A DNA stretch of 64,000 nucleotides from Streptacidiphilus rugosus AM-16 (GCF_000744655.1 NZ_JQMJ01000004.1:3782001-3846000); one strand, 5' to 3'; positions 32,651-41,980 are shown, counted from the first letter of the stretch. Translations and numbers: made by a program. The notes: a model not told the origin generated them from the letters alone.

Positions 32651-33208
32651 CTAAGGCAGGCCCTGCGGACCGCCGGTCAGCGTGTAGTGCCAGCCCGGCC
32701 GCCAGGGCGGCGGAGCGGCGAGCACCTGCTCCAAGCGGGTGCCGGCCAGCAGGCAGTCGAGCGACCAGCGGTTCGCCGAATGGGCGATCACCAGAATCCG
32801 CGCGCCGTCCCGCTCCGCGAGGAGGTCGCGCAGGAACGACGCCGTGGCGTCGAGGACGTCACGGTAGCTCTGGCCGCCGGGATACGGCTCCTCGATCCGC
32901 CGCAGCCGCTGCGCCGCGACGACGGCGAGCGGGGCGCCGTTGAGCTCCCCGTAGTCGCACTCGCGCAGACGCGCGTCCTGCGTGGTCCCCGGCCGACCGC
33001 CGGGGAAGGCGATCGCGGCCGTCTCGACGGCCCGGTGCAGGTCCGAGGTGTACACGGCGTCGAAGCCCTCGGCTCTCCGACGCTCCCCCAGTTCCGCGGC
33101 CTGGCGCCGTCCGAGCGCGGAGAGCCGGCCAGGGAGCCATCCGGTGGCGATGCCGGCCTCGTTGTCGGTCGTGGTCGAGTGGCTCTCACAGACGATCTCC
33201 ACGGCCAT
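32651..33208 (-). CDS. histidine phosphatase superfamily protein (variant RHG motif)
   Basis: A 185-residue protein with the phosphoglycerate-mutase fold pattern: DAVYTSDLHRAVETA, ARLRECDYGELNG, and the second histidine in ILVIAHSANRWSLDC. The usual RHG at the N-terminus is ESHS (VCESHSTTTDNEAG). This variant, with TTTDNEAGIATGWLPG, recurs in an actinobacterial subgroup, so it is a family trait rather than decay. The catalytic histidine is kept. Substrate unknown. ATG at 33208 follows GAGGAGGGCCCG. Confidence 0.85.
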   Translation of the reverse strand: MAVEIVCESHSTTTDNEAGIATGWLPGRLSALGRRQAAELGERRRAEGFDAVYTSDLHRAVETAAIAFPGGRPGTTQDARLRECDYGELNGAPLAVVAAQRLRRIEEPYPGGQSYRDVLDATASFLRDLLAERDGARILVIAHSANRWSLDCLLAGTRLEQVLAAPPPWRPGWHYTLTGGPQGLP

Positions 33209-33385
33209 CGGGCCCTCCTCACCGACGCTCAGCAACGGTCTCCGGGGGCGATACCCGCGCCCCGGGGAAGAAGCACGCCCAGGAGGCGTGCCGCCGGCCG
33301 GGCGAAGACGGGCCGCCGCGGTGCTGGACGGCGGCCCACCGGGTAGACGGCCTGGTGGACCACCCGCCCGTCGAGAGAGGTGCTC

Positions 33386-34174
33386 ATGAAGCGGCGCCGG
33401 CTCAATCTGGAGCTGCTGACCTGTGCCTCACGCGGGCACGCGCCGGCCGAACCCGAGGACCTGGAGGGCGGCGCCGACCCGGTGCTCGTGCGCTGGACGC
33501 CGGACGGGCTCTGCTGGCAGCGCTGCCTGCGCTGCGACGCCTGGATCCCCTCCCGTCGCGAGCGGCCGGCCCGGCCCGCGGCACGGCCCGCCGCCGAACT
33601 CGTGGTGCCGGAACGCGGCCGGGAACTGCGGGACCGGTACGTGCTGCGGCTGATCGCCCTGGACCGGCTGTTCCACTTCGTGCTCCTGGGCACGGCCGCC
33701 GTCGTCGTGCTGCTCTTCACCGCCGACCGCAAACGCCTGTCCGACCCCTTCTACCGGGTCGTCGACGCGCTGCAGAACGGCGCGGGCGGCCTGGGCGCGC
33801 GCCCGGGCACGGGACTGGCCGGGGAGATCGAGAAGGCGTTCCAGGAGCCGTCCACCAAGCTGTGGTTCCTCGGCGCGGTGCTCGCCGCGTACGCGGTGCT
33901 GGAAGGGGTGGAGGCGATCGGGCTGTGGCGGGGGCGGCGCTGGGCCGAGTACCTGACCTTCGTCGCGACGACGGTGCTGCTGGCCCCCGAGGTGTGGGAG
34001 CTGACCCGCCGGGTGTCCTTCTTCAAGGTCACCGCTCTGGTCGTCAACATCGCCGTCGTCGTCTATCTCCTCTACGCCAAGCGCCTGTTCGGTCTGCGCG
34101 GCGGGTACCCCGCGCAGCGGCGCGAGCAGGCCAGGGACAGCGGCCGCCAGGCCCTGGAACGCGCCTTCCCCTGA
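33386..34174 (+). CDS. DUF2127-family membrane protein
   Basis: A 262-residue protein. The first 70 residues contain two cysteine pairs (LLTCASRGH, CWQRCLRCDAW) that may bind metal or heme. Then come four membrane segments (FVLLGTAAVVVLLF, LWFLGAVLAAYAVLEGVEAIGLW, YLTFVATTVLLAPEVWEL, ALVVNIAVVVYLLY), the pattern of DUF2127. The role is unknown. ATG at 33386 is 6 nt downstream of a GTG; GAGAGG precedes it. Confidence 0.75.
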   Translation: MKRRRLNLELLTCASRGHAPAEPEDLEGGADPVLVRWTPDGLCWQRCLRCDAWIPSRRERPARPAARPAAELVVPERGRELRDRYVLRLIALDRLFHFVLLGTAAVVVLLFTADRKRLSDPFYRVVDALQNGAGGLGARPGTGLAGEIEKAFQEPSTKLWFLGAVLAAYAVLEGVEAIGLWRGRRWAEYLTFVATTVLLAPEVWELTRRVSFFKVTALVVNIAVVVYLLYAKRLFGLRGGYPAQRREQARDSGRQALERAFP

Positions 34175-34184
34175 GCGGGGCCGG

Positions 34185-35159
34185 TCAGGAGCGGCGGATC
34201 AGGCCGGTGCGCTTGACGGTGGCCAGCAGCGGCGTCGTCTCGATGGCGGCGATCCCGTCCAGGGGACCGACCGTGGAGACGAGGAACGTGTACAGGGCGT
34301 CGAGGTCCTTCGTCGCGACGGCGACGAGCAGATTGGCGGGCCCGGCCGTCGCGGCGGTGAAGCGCACCTGCGGGTGGACGCTGAGGGATCGTGCGGTCCG
34401 CTCCAGTGCGCCGGGCTGCACGGTGATCCAGAGCAGCGCCTCGGCCTGCGCGCCGAGCAGGGCGAGGTCCGTCTCGGTGGCCAGGCGCAGGACTTGGCCG
34501 CGCAAGAGGGCGTCGAGGCGTCGGCGCGCCGTGAGCGCGGTGGTGCCGACCCGGCGGGCGAGTTCGGTGTAGGTGGCGCGCCCGTCCTCCGTCAGGGCCT
34601 CGATCAGGGCGGTGTCGCCGTCACGGAGCGGACCCGGGGCCGCCGGTGCCGTCGCCGTGGTCAGCGGATCGGGCGCGAGCGCGGCGGTCTCCTCGGCGGT
34701 GAGCAGGCCCGCGGTCCAGCGGAACGCGGTCGGGAAGACGCGCAGCAGTGTGTGGGCGGTCCAGGAGTCCACCGCGTCGGTGGCCGGGAGGTCGCGCAGC
34801 AGCAGGGAGTTGCGGGCGTCGGGGCCGTCGAGGAAGAAGACCGCGGAGATCTCGTCCCCGCCGCCGAGGATGTCGACCCAGACGGTGTCCGGGCGACGGG
34901 CCAGCACCCCGGCGATGGCGCGGATCCGTTGCGGGCGGCAGCGGATGCGGAGCGCGAGGGGGATCAGCCGGGGAAAGTGCCGGGGGTTGCGGACGGCCGT
35001 GGCGCGCAGGGTCCCGTCCGCGTAGAGGGGGGTGGCCCGGCGGACGACGGTGCGCTCCGACAGGCCGAGGCACTGGCTGATCTCGCGCCAGGAGGCACGC
35101 GACGAGGCGAGCAGGACGGCCGCGATCCTGCGGTCCGTGTCGTCGAGCTCCTGTCGCAT
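34185..35159 (-). CDS. Lrp/AsnC-family regulator with two AsnC modules
   Basis: A 324-residue regulator made of two Lrp-type halves. Each half has a helix-turn-helix (RIAAVLLASSRASWREISQC with LGLSERTVVRRATPL; ALIEALTEDGRATYTELARR with VGTTALTARRRLDAL) and a sensor domain, the second ending in VSTVGPLDGIAAIETTPLL. Such pseudo-dimers are common in actinomycetes. It is divergent from the amidohydrolase at 35283, which is the likely target. ATG at 35159 is preferred over two slightly upstream ATGs. Confidence 0.85.
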   Translation of the reverse strand: MRQELDDTDRRIAAVLLASSRASWREISQCLGLSERTVVRRATPLYADGTLRATAVRNPRHFPRLIPLALRIRCRPQRIRAIAGVLARRPDTVWVDILGGGDEISAVFFLDGPDARNSLLLRDLPATDAVDSWTAHTLLRVFPTAFRWTAGLLTAEETAALAPDPLTTATAPAAPGPLRDGDTALIEALTEDGRATYTELARRVGTTALTARRRLDALLRGQVLRLATETDLALLGAQAEALLWITVQPGALERTARSLSVHPQVRFTAATAGPANLLVAVATKDLDALYTFLVSTVGPLDGIAAIETTPLLATVKRTGLIRRS

Positions 35160-35282
35160 GATCTGCATCCTATGCCGCTTGATTGGCAGGGTTTCTGCCT
35201 TTCGTACGCCGAGATGGTGGGAGACCAGCACTCCGCGGCTACAACGGTCGGGTCAGCGTCCGCGAACGACGGGAGGAAGACC

Positions 35283-36905
35283 ATGACGGAACACGGCGCC
35301 GATCTGCTGATCCGGGCCGGGGCGGTGCACACACTGGTCCCCGGGCAGGCTCCCCAGCGGGCCCTGGCCGTGCGGGGCGACCGCATCGCGGCGGTGTCGC
35401 CGGACCCGAACGGCCTGGACGGGCTGGTGACCGCGCGCACCACGGTCCACGACCTGCCGGAGGCCACCGTGCTGCCCGCCTTCGACGACACGCACACGCA
35501 CCTGATCTTCGCCGGGCACAGCGCGCACGACGTCCCGGTCCACCTGGCGCGCACGATTCCCGAGTTCCTGGAGCTGATCCGCGAGCGTGCCGCCCGCACG
35601 CCCGAGGGTCAGTGGATCCGGACCACCACCAACTGGCAGGAACTCGATCTCGCGGAGCGGCGCATGCCGACGGCGGCCGAGCTCGACCTGGCCACCGACC
35701 GCCACCCCGTCCTGGTCAAGCGCGGCGGTCACAACGACGTGGTGAACCATTACGCGCTGCGGCTGGCGGGCATCACGGAGGACACCCCCGTCCCGGCGGG
35801 CGGGGTGATCGGCCGTGACGCCGAGGGCCGACTCAACGGGCGGTTGATCGACAACGCCATGGGACTGGTGGAACGGCTCGTCCCCGCCGCGGACCGGTCG
35901 CGGCAGGTCGAGGGGCTTCGCCTGGCCAGTGCCCGGTACGCGGCGACCGGGATCGGCACGGTCCGCGACTGCGCGGTCTCGCTCGACGACTACGCGGTGC
36001 TCCGCGCCGCCGCCGGGATCGGCGCGCTCAGCACCCGGGTCCGCGTGCTGATCGCCGCGCTCGGCCTGAGCGGCGCGGCCCAGGTGGAGGACCTGCTGGA
36101 CGCGATGGAGCCCTGGCGCTACCAAGTGGACCCCTGGCTGCGCGTGTGGGGGGTGAAGTTCGGCCTGGACGGCGGCCTCGAGGCCGGCGCCACGGAGGAG
36201 CCCTACGCCTGCGACCACGCCTTCTCCGGCACGCTGACCTGGGAGCCCGACGCCCTGGTCGAGGCGGTCGACGCCGTGGTCAGGCGCGGCTGGAGGGTCG
36301 GCACCCACGCGTACGGCGACCGGGCGGTGCGCATTCTCCTCGACGTGTACGAGGAGGTGCTGCGACGCCACCCCGGCCTGCCTTCGGGGACCCTGGTCAT
36401 GGAGCACGGCGGTCTGGCCGGCCCCGCCCAGCGCGGCCGTGCCGCCGCCCTCGGCGTCCCGGTCACGATCCAGCAGCCGCTACTGCACGACACCGCCGAG
36501 GTGGAGCGGGAGTTCTGGGGCCCCGAGCGGGTCGCGGCGCTCTTCCCCGCCCGGGGCTGGCTGGACCAGGGGGCTCTGGTGACGGCCGGGTCGGACTTCC
36601 CGGTCGGACGTTTCGGCGCGATGCGCTCCGTCTGGGGCATGACGACCCGCCAGACCGTGATCGGCGTCCAGGGGCCCGAGCACGCCATCTCCTTCGACGA
36701 GGCCGTGGCCCTGCACACCGCCAACGCCGCACGCCTGCTGGGCGAGGCGGACCTGCGCGGCGTGCTCACCCCCGGGCGCCTCGCCGACCTCACCCTCTGG
36801 GACCGCGATCCGGCCGGCTGCGCGCCGGACGAGCTCCGCGACCTGCTGCCCTCGCACACCTTCCTCGGCGGCACGGCCGTCCACGGCCCCGGGCCCGGCC
36901 GCTGA
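35283..36905 (+). CDS. YtcJ-like metal-dependent amidohydrolase
   Basis: A 540-residue amidohydrolase of the YtcJ/NfdA type (amidohydro_3). The first metal motif is DDTHTHLIF near residue 78; later ligands lie in GTHAYGDRA, MEHGGLAGPAQ and TAGSDFPVG. Homologues hydrolyse N-substituted formamides and other amides, but the substrate here is unknown. GGGAGGAAGACC precedes the ATG. The divergent Lrp/AsnC regulator suggests control by an amino acid-like ligand. Confidence 0.88.
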   Translation: MTEHGADLLIRAGAVHTLVPGQAPQRALAVRGDRIAAVSPDPNGLDGLVTARTTVHDLPEATVLPAFDDTHTHLIFAGHSAHDVPVHLARTIPEFLELIRERAARTPEGQWIRTTTNWQELDLAERRMPTAAELDLATDRHPVLVKRGGHNDVVNHYALRLAGITEDTPVPAGGVIGRDAEGRLNGRLIDNAMGLVERLVPAADRSRQVEGLRLASARYAATGIGTVRDCAVSLDDYAVLRAAAGIGALSTRVRVLIAALGLSGAAQVEDLLDAMEPWRYQVDPWLRVWGVKFGLDGGLEAGATEEPYACDHAFSGTLTWEPDALVEAVDAVVRRGWRVGTHAYGDRAVRILLDVYEEVLRRHPGLPSGTLVMEHGGLAGPAQRGRAAALGVPVTIQQPLLHDTAEVEREFWGPERVAALFPARGWLDQGALVTAGSDFPVGRFGAMRSVWGMTTRQTVIGVQGPEHAISFDEAVALHTANAARLLGEADLRGVLTPGRLADLTLWDRDPAGCAPDELRDLLPSHTFLGGTAVHGPGPGR

Positions 36906-36988
36906 CGCCGGGGCCGAGAGCCGCGCCGACTGCGTTTGCAATGGCCCCGGGCCGGGGTTTGAGTGGTGCTGCGACCTGAGGAGGAACC

Positions 36989-37156
36989 ATGGCCCACCAC
37001 AAGTCGAACAAGGCCGTCGAGGGCGACCCGGACACCGGCCACGGCCGCGGCCTGCCCCTGCGCCCCGACGAGGACGAACTGGAGGCCCGCACCGAGTTCG
37101 ACCGCGAGGAGGCCGGTCTCGTCCGGGAGGACGAGCCGGACCCGGACGGCGAGTAG
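36989..37156 (+). CDS. small acidic, disordered protein (55 aa)
   Basis: Encoded from ATG at 36989 behind a strong GAGGAGGAACC. The product starts MAHHKSNKAVEGDPDTGHG and continues with a highly acidic run (PDEDELEARTEFDREEAG) to DPDGE at the end. No hydrophobic core is present, so it is probably intrinsically disordered. Function unknown. Strong ribosome site and normal codon usage support a real gene despite its size. Confidence 0.55.
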   Translation: MAHHKSNKAVEGDPDTGHGRGLPLRPDEDELEARTEFDREEAGLVREDEPDPDGE

Positions 37157-37236
37157 GCGCGCGAACGGGCGGACGGGCGGTCCGGCAGGGCCGCTCGTAG
37201 GCTGAGGTGCAGCGATCGTCCTGTTGGGAGGCCGGT

Positions 37237-37527
37237 GTGAGGGTGCTGTTCAAGCTGCGCTGTCCCGGCAGCGAGACGGAGTTCTACAACGAGGCGGAGA
37301 TCGAGCTGGACTGGGCCTGGCCCGCGCTGCCGCGTGAGGCGGAGACCGTGCTGGTGGACGGCGCGGAGTTCCACGTCACGAAGGTCTGCTGGCGCCTGGA
37401 CGTCGAGCCGCCGGTGGTGATCGAGGCGGAGGTGGACGCCGCCGTGGCCGCCCACAAGGTCGACTGGCTCACCGGACTGGGTCCGCACGCGCTGCGGACC
37501 TTCGTAGATCTTCCCCGCGGCGGCTGA
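37237..37527 (+). CDS. small hypothetical protein (96 aa)
   Basis: A small soluble protein starting at GTG (37237) with GGGAGGCC before it. The sequence is beta-rich (VRVLFKLRCPGSETEFYNEA, VLVDGAEFHVTKVCWRLDV) with a helical end (HALRTFVDL). I do not recognise the family. It ends 23 bp before the NAD kinase paralogue in the same direction and may share its transcript. Confidence 0.6.
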   Translation: MRVLFKLRCPGSETEFYNEAEIELDWAWPALPREAETVLVDGAEFHVTKVCWRLDVEPPVVIEAEVDAAVAAHKVDWLTGLGPHALRTFVDLPRGG

Positions 37528-37550
37528 GCGGCGACGAGACGGGGGTTCCC

Positions 37551-38615
37551 ATGCCTGTGCACCGCATCGGACTGGTCGTCCACGAGGGCCGCGCCGCCGC
37601 GCGCGAGGCCGCGCGGTGCGTGCGGGCGTGGGGCGATGCGCATCAGGTGCCCTGCACCGAGATCGACGTGTGGTCGGAGGACAGCCGACGGCGTTCCGGC
37701 CGCGAGGAGTCGGCCGCGGCCGGTGACCCCGACCTGGTGGTGACGCTCGGCGGGGACGGGACCTTCCTGCGCGGCGCGCGGATCGCGGTGAAGACCGGCG
37801 CCGGGGTGCTCGGCGTCGACCTGGGCAAGGTCGGCTTCCTCACCGAGGTGCCGGTGCGCGACGTCACGACGGCCCTGGACGCCGTCCACGCCGGCGCGGC
37901 GGTGGTGGAGGAGCGCATGACACTGACCATGCGGGCCTCCCGGCCGCCGGAGGTGCCCGGCGCGATGGAGGCCTTCCTCTGCTACGGACGCGGCCCCGCC
38001 CTGCCGCCGCCGACCGTGCGGCCTGAGCGCGGCGCGGGCGACGGCTGGGGCGTGGCCCTGGACGTCAACGCCCTCAACGACATCGTGGTGGAGAAGCTGG
38101 CCCGCGACCACCAGGTCAGCGCGGGCGTGTACCTCTCCGGACGGCTGCTGGCGGCCTACTCCGCCGACGCGCTGGTGGTCGCCACGCCGACCGGCTCGAC
38201 GGCCTACTGCTTCGCGGCCGGCGGGCCGGTGCTCTCGCCGCACATGGACGCCCTCGTGTTCACCCCGATCGCGCCGCACATGACGTTCAACCGCACCGTC
38301 GTGGCCGCCCCCGACGAGCCGGTGGCGCTGCGCATCCTGCCGCACTCGGGCCGCGCGGCGGTCAGCATCGACGGGCAGCTGCGCGGGGTGCTCGACCCGG
38401 GGGACTGGATCGGGGTCTACCGCGCGCCGCAGCGGGTGCGGCTGGTCCGGCTCGGTCCCACCGACTTCTACGGCCGGCTGCGGGACCGCTTCCGGCTCAC
38501 CGACGCGCCCGCCACCGCGACCGACGGGGAGTCGGCGCCTTTCTTCCGCCCCGACTCCCCCGTGCCGCCGGACCTGGCGGGCCTGCGGTTGCCGCCGCCC
38601 GCGGCGGCCCGCTGA
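37551..38615 (+). CDS. NAD(+) kinase family protein (paralogue)
   Basis: A 354-residue NAD kinase. The signature GGDGTFL lies at 67-73, followed by GVDLGKVGFLTEV, NALNDIVVEK and the conserved ATPTGSTAYCFAAGGP with SPHMDALVFTPIAPH. It transfers phosphate from ATP or polyphosphate to NAD. At 354 residues it is longer than the usual about 300, with an insert near 130-165 and a proline-rich tail. Housekeeping NAD kinases of streptomycetes normally lie near recN, so this is probably an additional copy, here next to a redox-signalling operon. Confidence 0.85.
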   Translation: MPVHRIGLVVHEGRAAAREAARCVRAWGDAHQVPCTEIDVWSEDSRRRSGREESAAAGDPDLVVTLGGDGTFLRGARIAVKTGAGVLGVDLGKVGFLTEVPVRDVTTALDAVHAGAAVVEERMTLTMRASRPPEVPGAMEAFLCYGRGPALPPPTVRPERGAGDGWGVALDVNALNDIVVEKLARDHQVSAGVYLSGRLLAAYSADALVVATPTGSTAYCFAAGGPVLSPHMDALVFTPIAPHMTFNRTVVAAPDEPVALRILPHSGRAAVSIDGQLRGVLDPGDWIGVYRAPQRVRLVRLGPTDFYGRLRDRFRLTDAPATATDGESAPFFRPDSPVPPDLAGLRLPPPAAAR

Positions 38616-38630
38616 GATCCCACGCGGTCG

Positions 38631-40088
38631 TCATGTCGAGGTGTCGACGGCGTCGCGCGGCGCGGGGTCGATCGGCAGGAGCACCTGGAAGCGGGTGTCG
38701 CCCGGTGCGGACCGCAGCCGCAGTTCGCCGCCGTGCCGGTTGACGACGATGCGCCAGGAGATGTCCAGGCCCAGGCCGGTGCCCTCGCCGACGGGCTTGG
38801 TGGTGAAGAACGGGTCGAAGACCCGGCTCGCCACCTCCTCCGGCACCCCGGGGCCGGTGTCGCGGAACTCGACCAGCGCCCGGTCGCCCTCCCTGCCGGT
38901 GCGCACGGTGAGGGTGCCGCCCGCACCGGTGCTGCGCATGGCCCAGGCCGCGTTGTCGACCAGGTTCGTCCAGACCTGGTTCAGCTCCGCGGGGTAGCAG
39001 GGGATGCCCGGCAGGGTGCGGTCGTAGTCGCGCTCCACGGCGATGTCCTGGCCGAGCTTGCCCGAGAGCAGCAGCAGCGTGCTGTCGAGCAGCTCGTGCA
39101 GGTCGGCGTTCTGGAACGGGGCGCGGTCCAGCTGCGAGTACTCCTTCGCCGCACCGACGAGCACGGAGATGCGGCGGGTGGCGTCGTCGATCTCGCCGAT
39201 CAGGAGCTCCACCTCCACCGTGCAGCCCAGCCACTCCACCGCCCGGCCCAGCGCGTCCGCGGAGACCGCGCCGGCGACGCGGTCCAGCCAGTCCGGGCCC
39301 AGACCCGCCTGGACGAGGACCGGCGCCAGCGCCCAGCCGTCGGGCACCCGGTGCTCCTCCAGCCAGTCCCCGACCTCGTCCTCCAGGTCCGCGGCCTGCA
39401 GCGGGCCGAGGGAAGGGACCTGCCGGATCGCGGCGACGGTGCTGTCCTGAAGCTCGCTCAGACGGGCCAGGTCCTCGGCCCGCTGCGGATCGGCGGCCAG
39501 TTCGCCGAACTCGCGGCGCAGCCGGGCGATGCGCTCCCGCAGCGCCTCGGTGGCGCGCATGGCGGCGGCCGCGGGGTTGTTGAGCTCGTGCGTGAGTCCG
39601 GCCGTCATGGACCCGAGAGCCAGCAGCCGCTCGCGCTGGCCGATGGCCTCTTGGGTGTTCTTGAAGCCGAAGAACAGGCCCTCCAGAAGGTGGACGGCCA
39701 TCGGGAACCACTCCCGCATGATCTGCGCGAACGCCTCGGCGGGCAGCAGGAAGAACCTCGAACGCTCGGTCACCCGAAGCGAGTTGTTGTACACCTGCGG
39801 CACCTGGTCGCCGAGGTAGGCCTGGAAGGCTCCGGCGTAGACGCCGGGCGCGGAGGTGCGGCTGACGTCGACGTCGTCGCCGCCGACCAGCCGGGAGAGC
39901 ACCACGGTGCCCTGGAACAGCACGAAGAAGTTCTCCGCCGGATCGCCCTCGCGGTAGACCGGCCCAGGGTCGAACCACTCCACCCGCCCGACGTGGCACA
40001 GCCGGCGCAGTTGCTCGGGCGTGAGCTTCTCGAACAGGAACAGCGTGCGCAGCTCCTCCTCGTCGCAGCCGGCCGGACGGGCGGTCAA
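38631..40088 (-). CDS. cyclic-nucleotide-binding-domain sensor histidine kinase
   Basis: A 485-residue soluble kinase. Residues about 10-130 form a cNMP-binding-type domain (LFEKLTPEQLRRLCHVGRVE, VYREGDPAENFFVLFQGTVV). The H-box is MTAGLTHELNNPAAAAMR (His167), and the ATPase region contains NLVDNAAWAM, DTGPGVPEE and GTGLGLDISWRIV. The start is TTG at 40088, overlapping the stop of the upstream redox gene as TTGA, an unusual version of the ATGA coupling. It probably senses redox or a nucleotide-like signal and pairs with the receiver domain of the upstream protein. Confidence 0.88.
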   Translation of the reverse strand: MTARPAGCDEEELRTLFLFEKLTPEQLRRLCHVGRVEWFDPGPVYREGDPAENFFVLFQGTVVLSRLVGGDDVDVSRTSAPGVYAGAFQAYLGDQVPQVYNNSLRVTERSRFFLLPAEAFAQIMREWFPMAVHLLEGLFFGFKNTQEAIGQRERLLALGSMTAGLTHELNNPAAAAMRATEALRERIARLRREFGELAADPQRAEDLARLSELQDSTVAAIRQVPSLGPLQAADLEDEVGDWLEEHRVPDGWALAPVLVQAGLGPDWLDRVAGAVSADALGRAVEWLGCTVEVELLIGEIDDATRRISVLVGAAKEYSQLDRAPFQNADLHELLDSTLLLLSGKLGQDIAVERDYDRTLPGIPCYPAELNQVWTNLVDNAAWAMRSTGAGGTLTVRTGREGDRALVEFRDTGPGVPEEVASRVFDPFFTTKPVGEGTGLGLDISWRIVVNRHGGELRLRSAPGDTRFQVLLPIDPAPRDAVDTST

Positions 40089-41761
40089 GACTGCTCCAGG
40101 TAGCGGTGCGCGAGCATGACGGCCATCGCGCCCTCGCCGACGGCGGAGGCCACCCGCTTGGCGGACTCCGAGCGCACGTCCCCGGCGGCGAACACGCCGG
40201 GCACGCTGGTCTCCAGGTGGTACGGCGGCCGGTCGAGCGCCCATCCGGCGGGCGGGCGGCCGTCGGCGCTGAGGTCGGGCCCGGTCAGCACGAAGCCGTG
40301 TCGGTCCCTGCGCACCGTGTCGTCAAGCCAGTCGGTCAGCGGAGCCGCGCCGATGAAGACGTAGAGCCACTGCGCGTCGACGGTCTAGCTCTCCCCCGTC
40401 GCGCGGTTCCGCAGCGTCAGTCCCTCCAGGTGGTCCTCCCCGTGGACCGCCTCCACCACGGTGTCCGTGCGGACCGTGATGCCGGGCGCGTTCTCCACCC
40501 GCTGGAGCAGGTAGTACGACATCGAGGCGGACAGCTGCGAGGCCCGCACCAGCAGGGTGACGCGGCGGGCGGTCCTGGCCAGGAACATCGCGGCCTGGCC
40601 CGCGGAGTTCGCCCCGCCGACGATGTAGACGTCCTGGCCCTGGCAGGCGGCCGCCTCGGTCAGCGCCGAGCCGTAGAAGACGCCGCGCCCGGTCAGCCCG
40701 GCCGCCCCCGGCACCTCCAGCTGCCGGTAGGAGACGCCCGTCGCCAGGATCACCGCCTGGGCGGAGACCGCGGAGCCGTCGGCGAAGCGCAGCGTGCGGG
40801 CGGCCCCGGTCACCTCCAGGCCGGTGACCTTGCACGCGGTCAGCAGCTCGGCGCCGAACTTCGTGGCCTGGCGGCGCGCCCGTTCGGTGAGCTGCGCCCC
40901 GGAGACGCCGTCGGGGAAGCCCAGGTAGTTCTCGATCCGGGAGCTCTGACCCGCCTGCCCACCGGTCGCCTCACGCTCGACCAGGACCGTGCGCAGCCCC
41001 TCGGAGGCCCCGTAGACGGCCGCGCCGAGGCCGGCCGGGCCGCCGCCGACCACGACCAGGTCGTAGAAGTCTGCCGCGGGTGTGGTCGACAGCCCCACAT
41101 GGTCGGCCAGATCCCGCTCCGTCGGTTCGACGAGAGGGGTGCCGTCGGGGGTGACCACCAGCGGCAGCCGCAGTCCCGTCTCCCCGGCCGCGGCCAGCAG
41201 CCGTCTGCCCTCCGGTTCCTCGCTGGAGTACCACCGGTAGGGCACCTGGTTGCGGGCCAGGAACTCCCTGATCTGCGAGGAGCGGGCCGACCAGCGGTGG
41301 CCGACCACCTTGGTGGTGTCCACGTCCCTGCCGTCGGTGACCTGCCAGGACTCCAGCAGGTCGTCCACCACCGGGTAGAGCTTCTCCTCCGGCGGCTCCC
41401 ACGGCTTGAGCAGGTAGTGGTCCAGGTCGACGACGTTGATGGCGTCGATCGCGGCGTTGGTGTCGGCGTAGGCGGTGAGCAGGACCCGTCTGGCGGCGGG
41501 GTACAGGTCGAGCGCCTCCTCCAGGAACTCGATGCCGTCCATCCGGGGCATCCGGTAGTCGGCCAGGATCACCGCGACCGGCGCTCCCCGCAGCTTCAGC
41601 TCGCGCAGCGCCTCCAGCGCGGACCCGCCGGACTCGGCGCGGACCACCCGGTAGCGGTCCCCGTAGCGACGGCGCAGGTCCCTGGCCACGGCCCGGGACA
41701 CGGCGGGATCGTCGTCCACGGTCAGCAGCACGGCCCGTACCGCTCCGGCGGCCTCTGTCAT
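40085..41761 (-). pseudogene. response regulator fused to thioredoxin-reductase-like enzyme, interrupted by an amber codon
   Basis: The gene should encode 558 codons. Residues 1-120 form a receiver domain (Asp68 in VILADYRMPRMDG). From about 230 on it is a thioredoxin-reductase-like flavoprotein: DLVVVGGGPAGLGAAVYG, ATGGQAGQSSRIENYLGFP and a late NAD-site VYIVGGANSAGQAA. The redox CxxC of true thioredoxin reductases is absent, as in this fused family. A TAG codon at 40385-40387 breaks the frame in RATGES-stop-TVDAQWLYVFIGAAP. The same frame then runs on to 40085 with perfect homology. A single base change (GAG or CAG to TAG) explains it. Confidence 0.82.
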
Positions 41762-41898
41762 GGTTCACCACCCGGTACGTCGCGGGGCTGGAGGGGACGA
41801 CCCCTCCAGTCTGCTCGTCCGGGCGCGCCTCGGCCCGCCGTCGCGGCCAGGCCGGATCGCGGCCGCCGCGAGGCCGGGCGCGGTGCCGGGTGACGACA

Positions 41899-41945
41899 CA
41901 CCGCCCGGCGACGAGCCGGTGGGGCGGGCTCGTCGTCGGGCGGTG
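41899..41945. terminator. long hairpin downstream of the alpha-galactosidase
   Basis: CACCGCCCGGCGACGAGCC (41899-41917) pairs with GGCTCGTCGTCGGGCGGTG (41927-41945) with one mismatch over 19 bp and a 9-nt loop. It lies between the alpha-galactosidase stop and the redox gene start. Confidence 0.6.
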
Positions 41946-41980
41946 AGGGGTCGGGCGGTGAGGAGTCGGGCGGTGAGGGG
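41936..41980. repeat. three tandem 15-bp repeats, TCGGGCGGTGAGGRG
   Basis: Copies at 41936-41950, 41951-41965 and 41966-41980; only one base differs between units. The array abuts the alpha-galactosidase stop codon and shares its first copy with the hairpin. Confidence 0.8.

Noticed and set aside
32651-33208. Histidine phosphatase taken as broken because RHG is missing
   Set aside because: The ESHSTTTDNEAG form is a subgroup trait as far as I know, and the catalytic histidine is intact.
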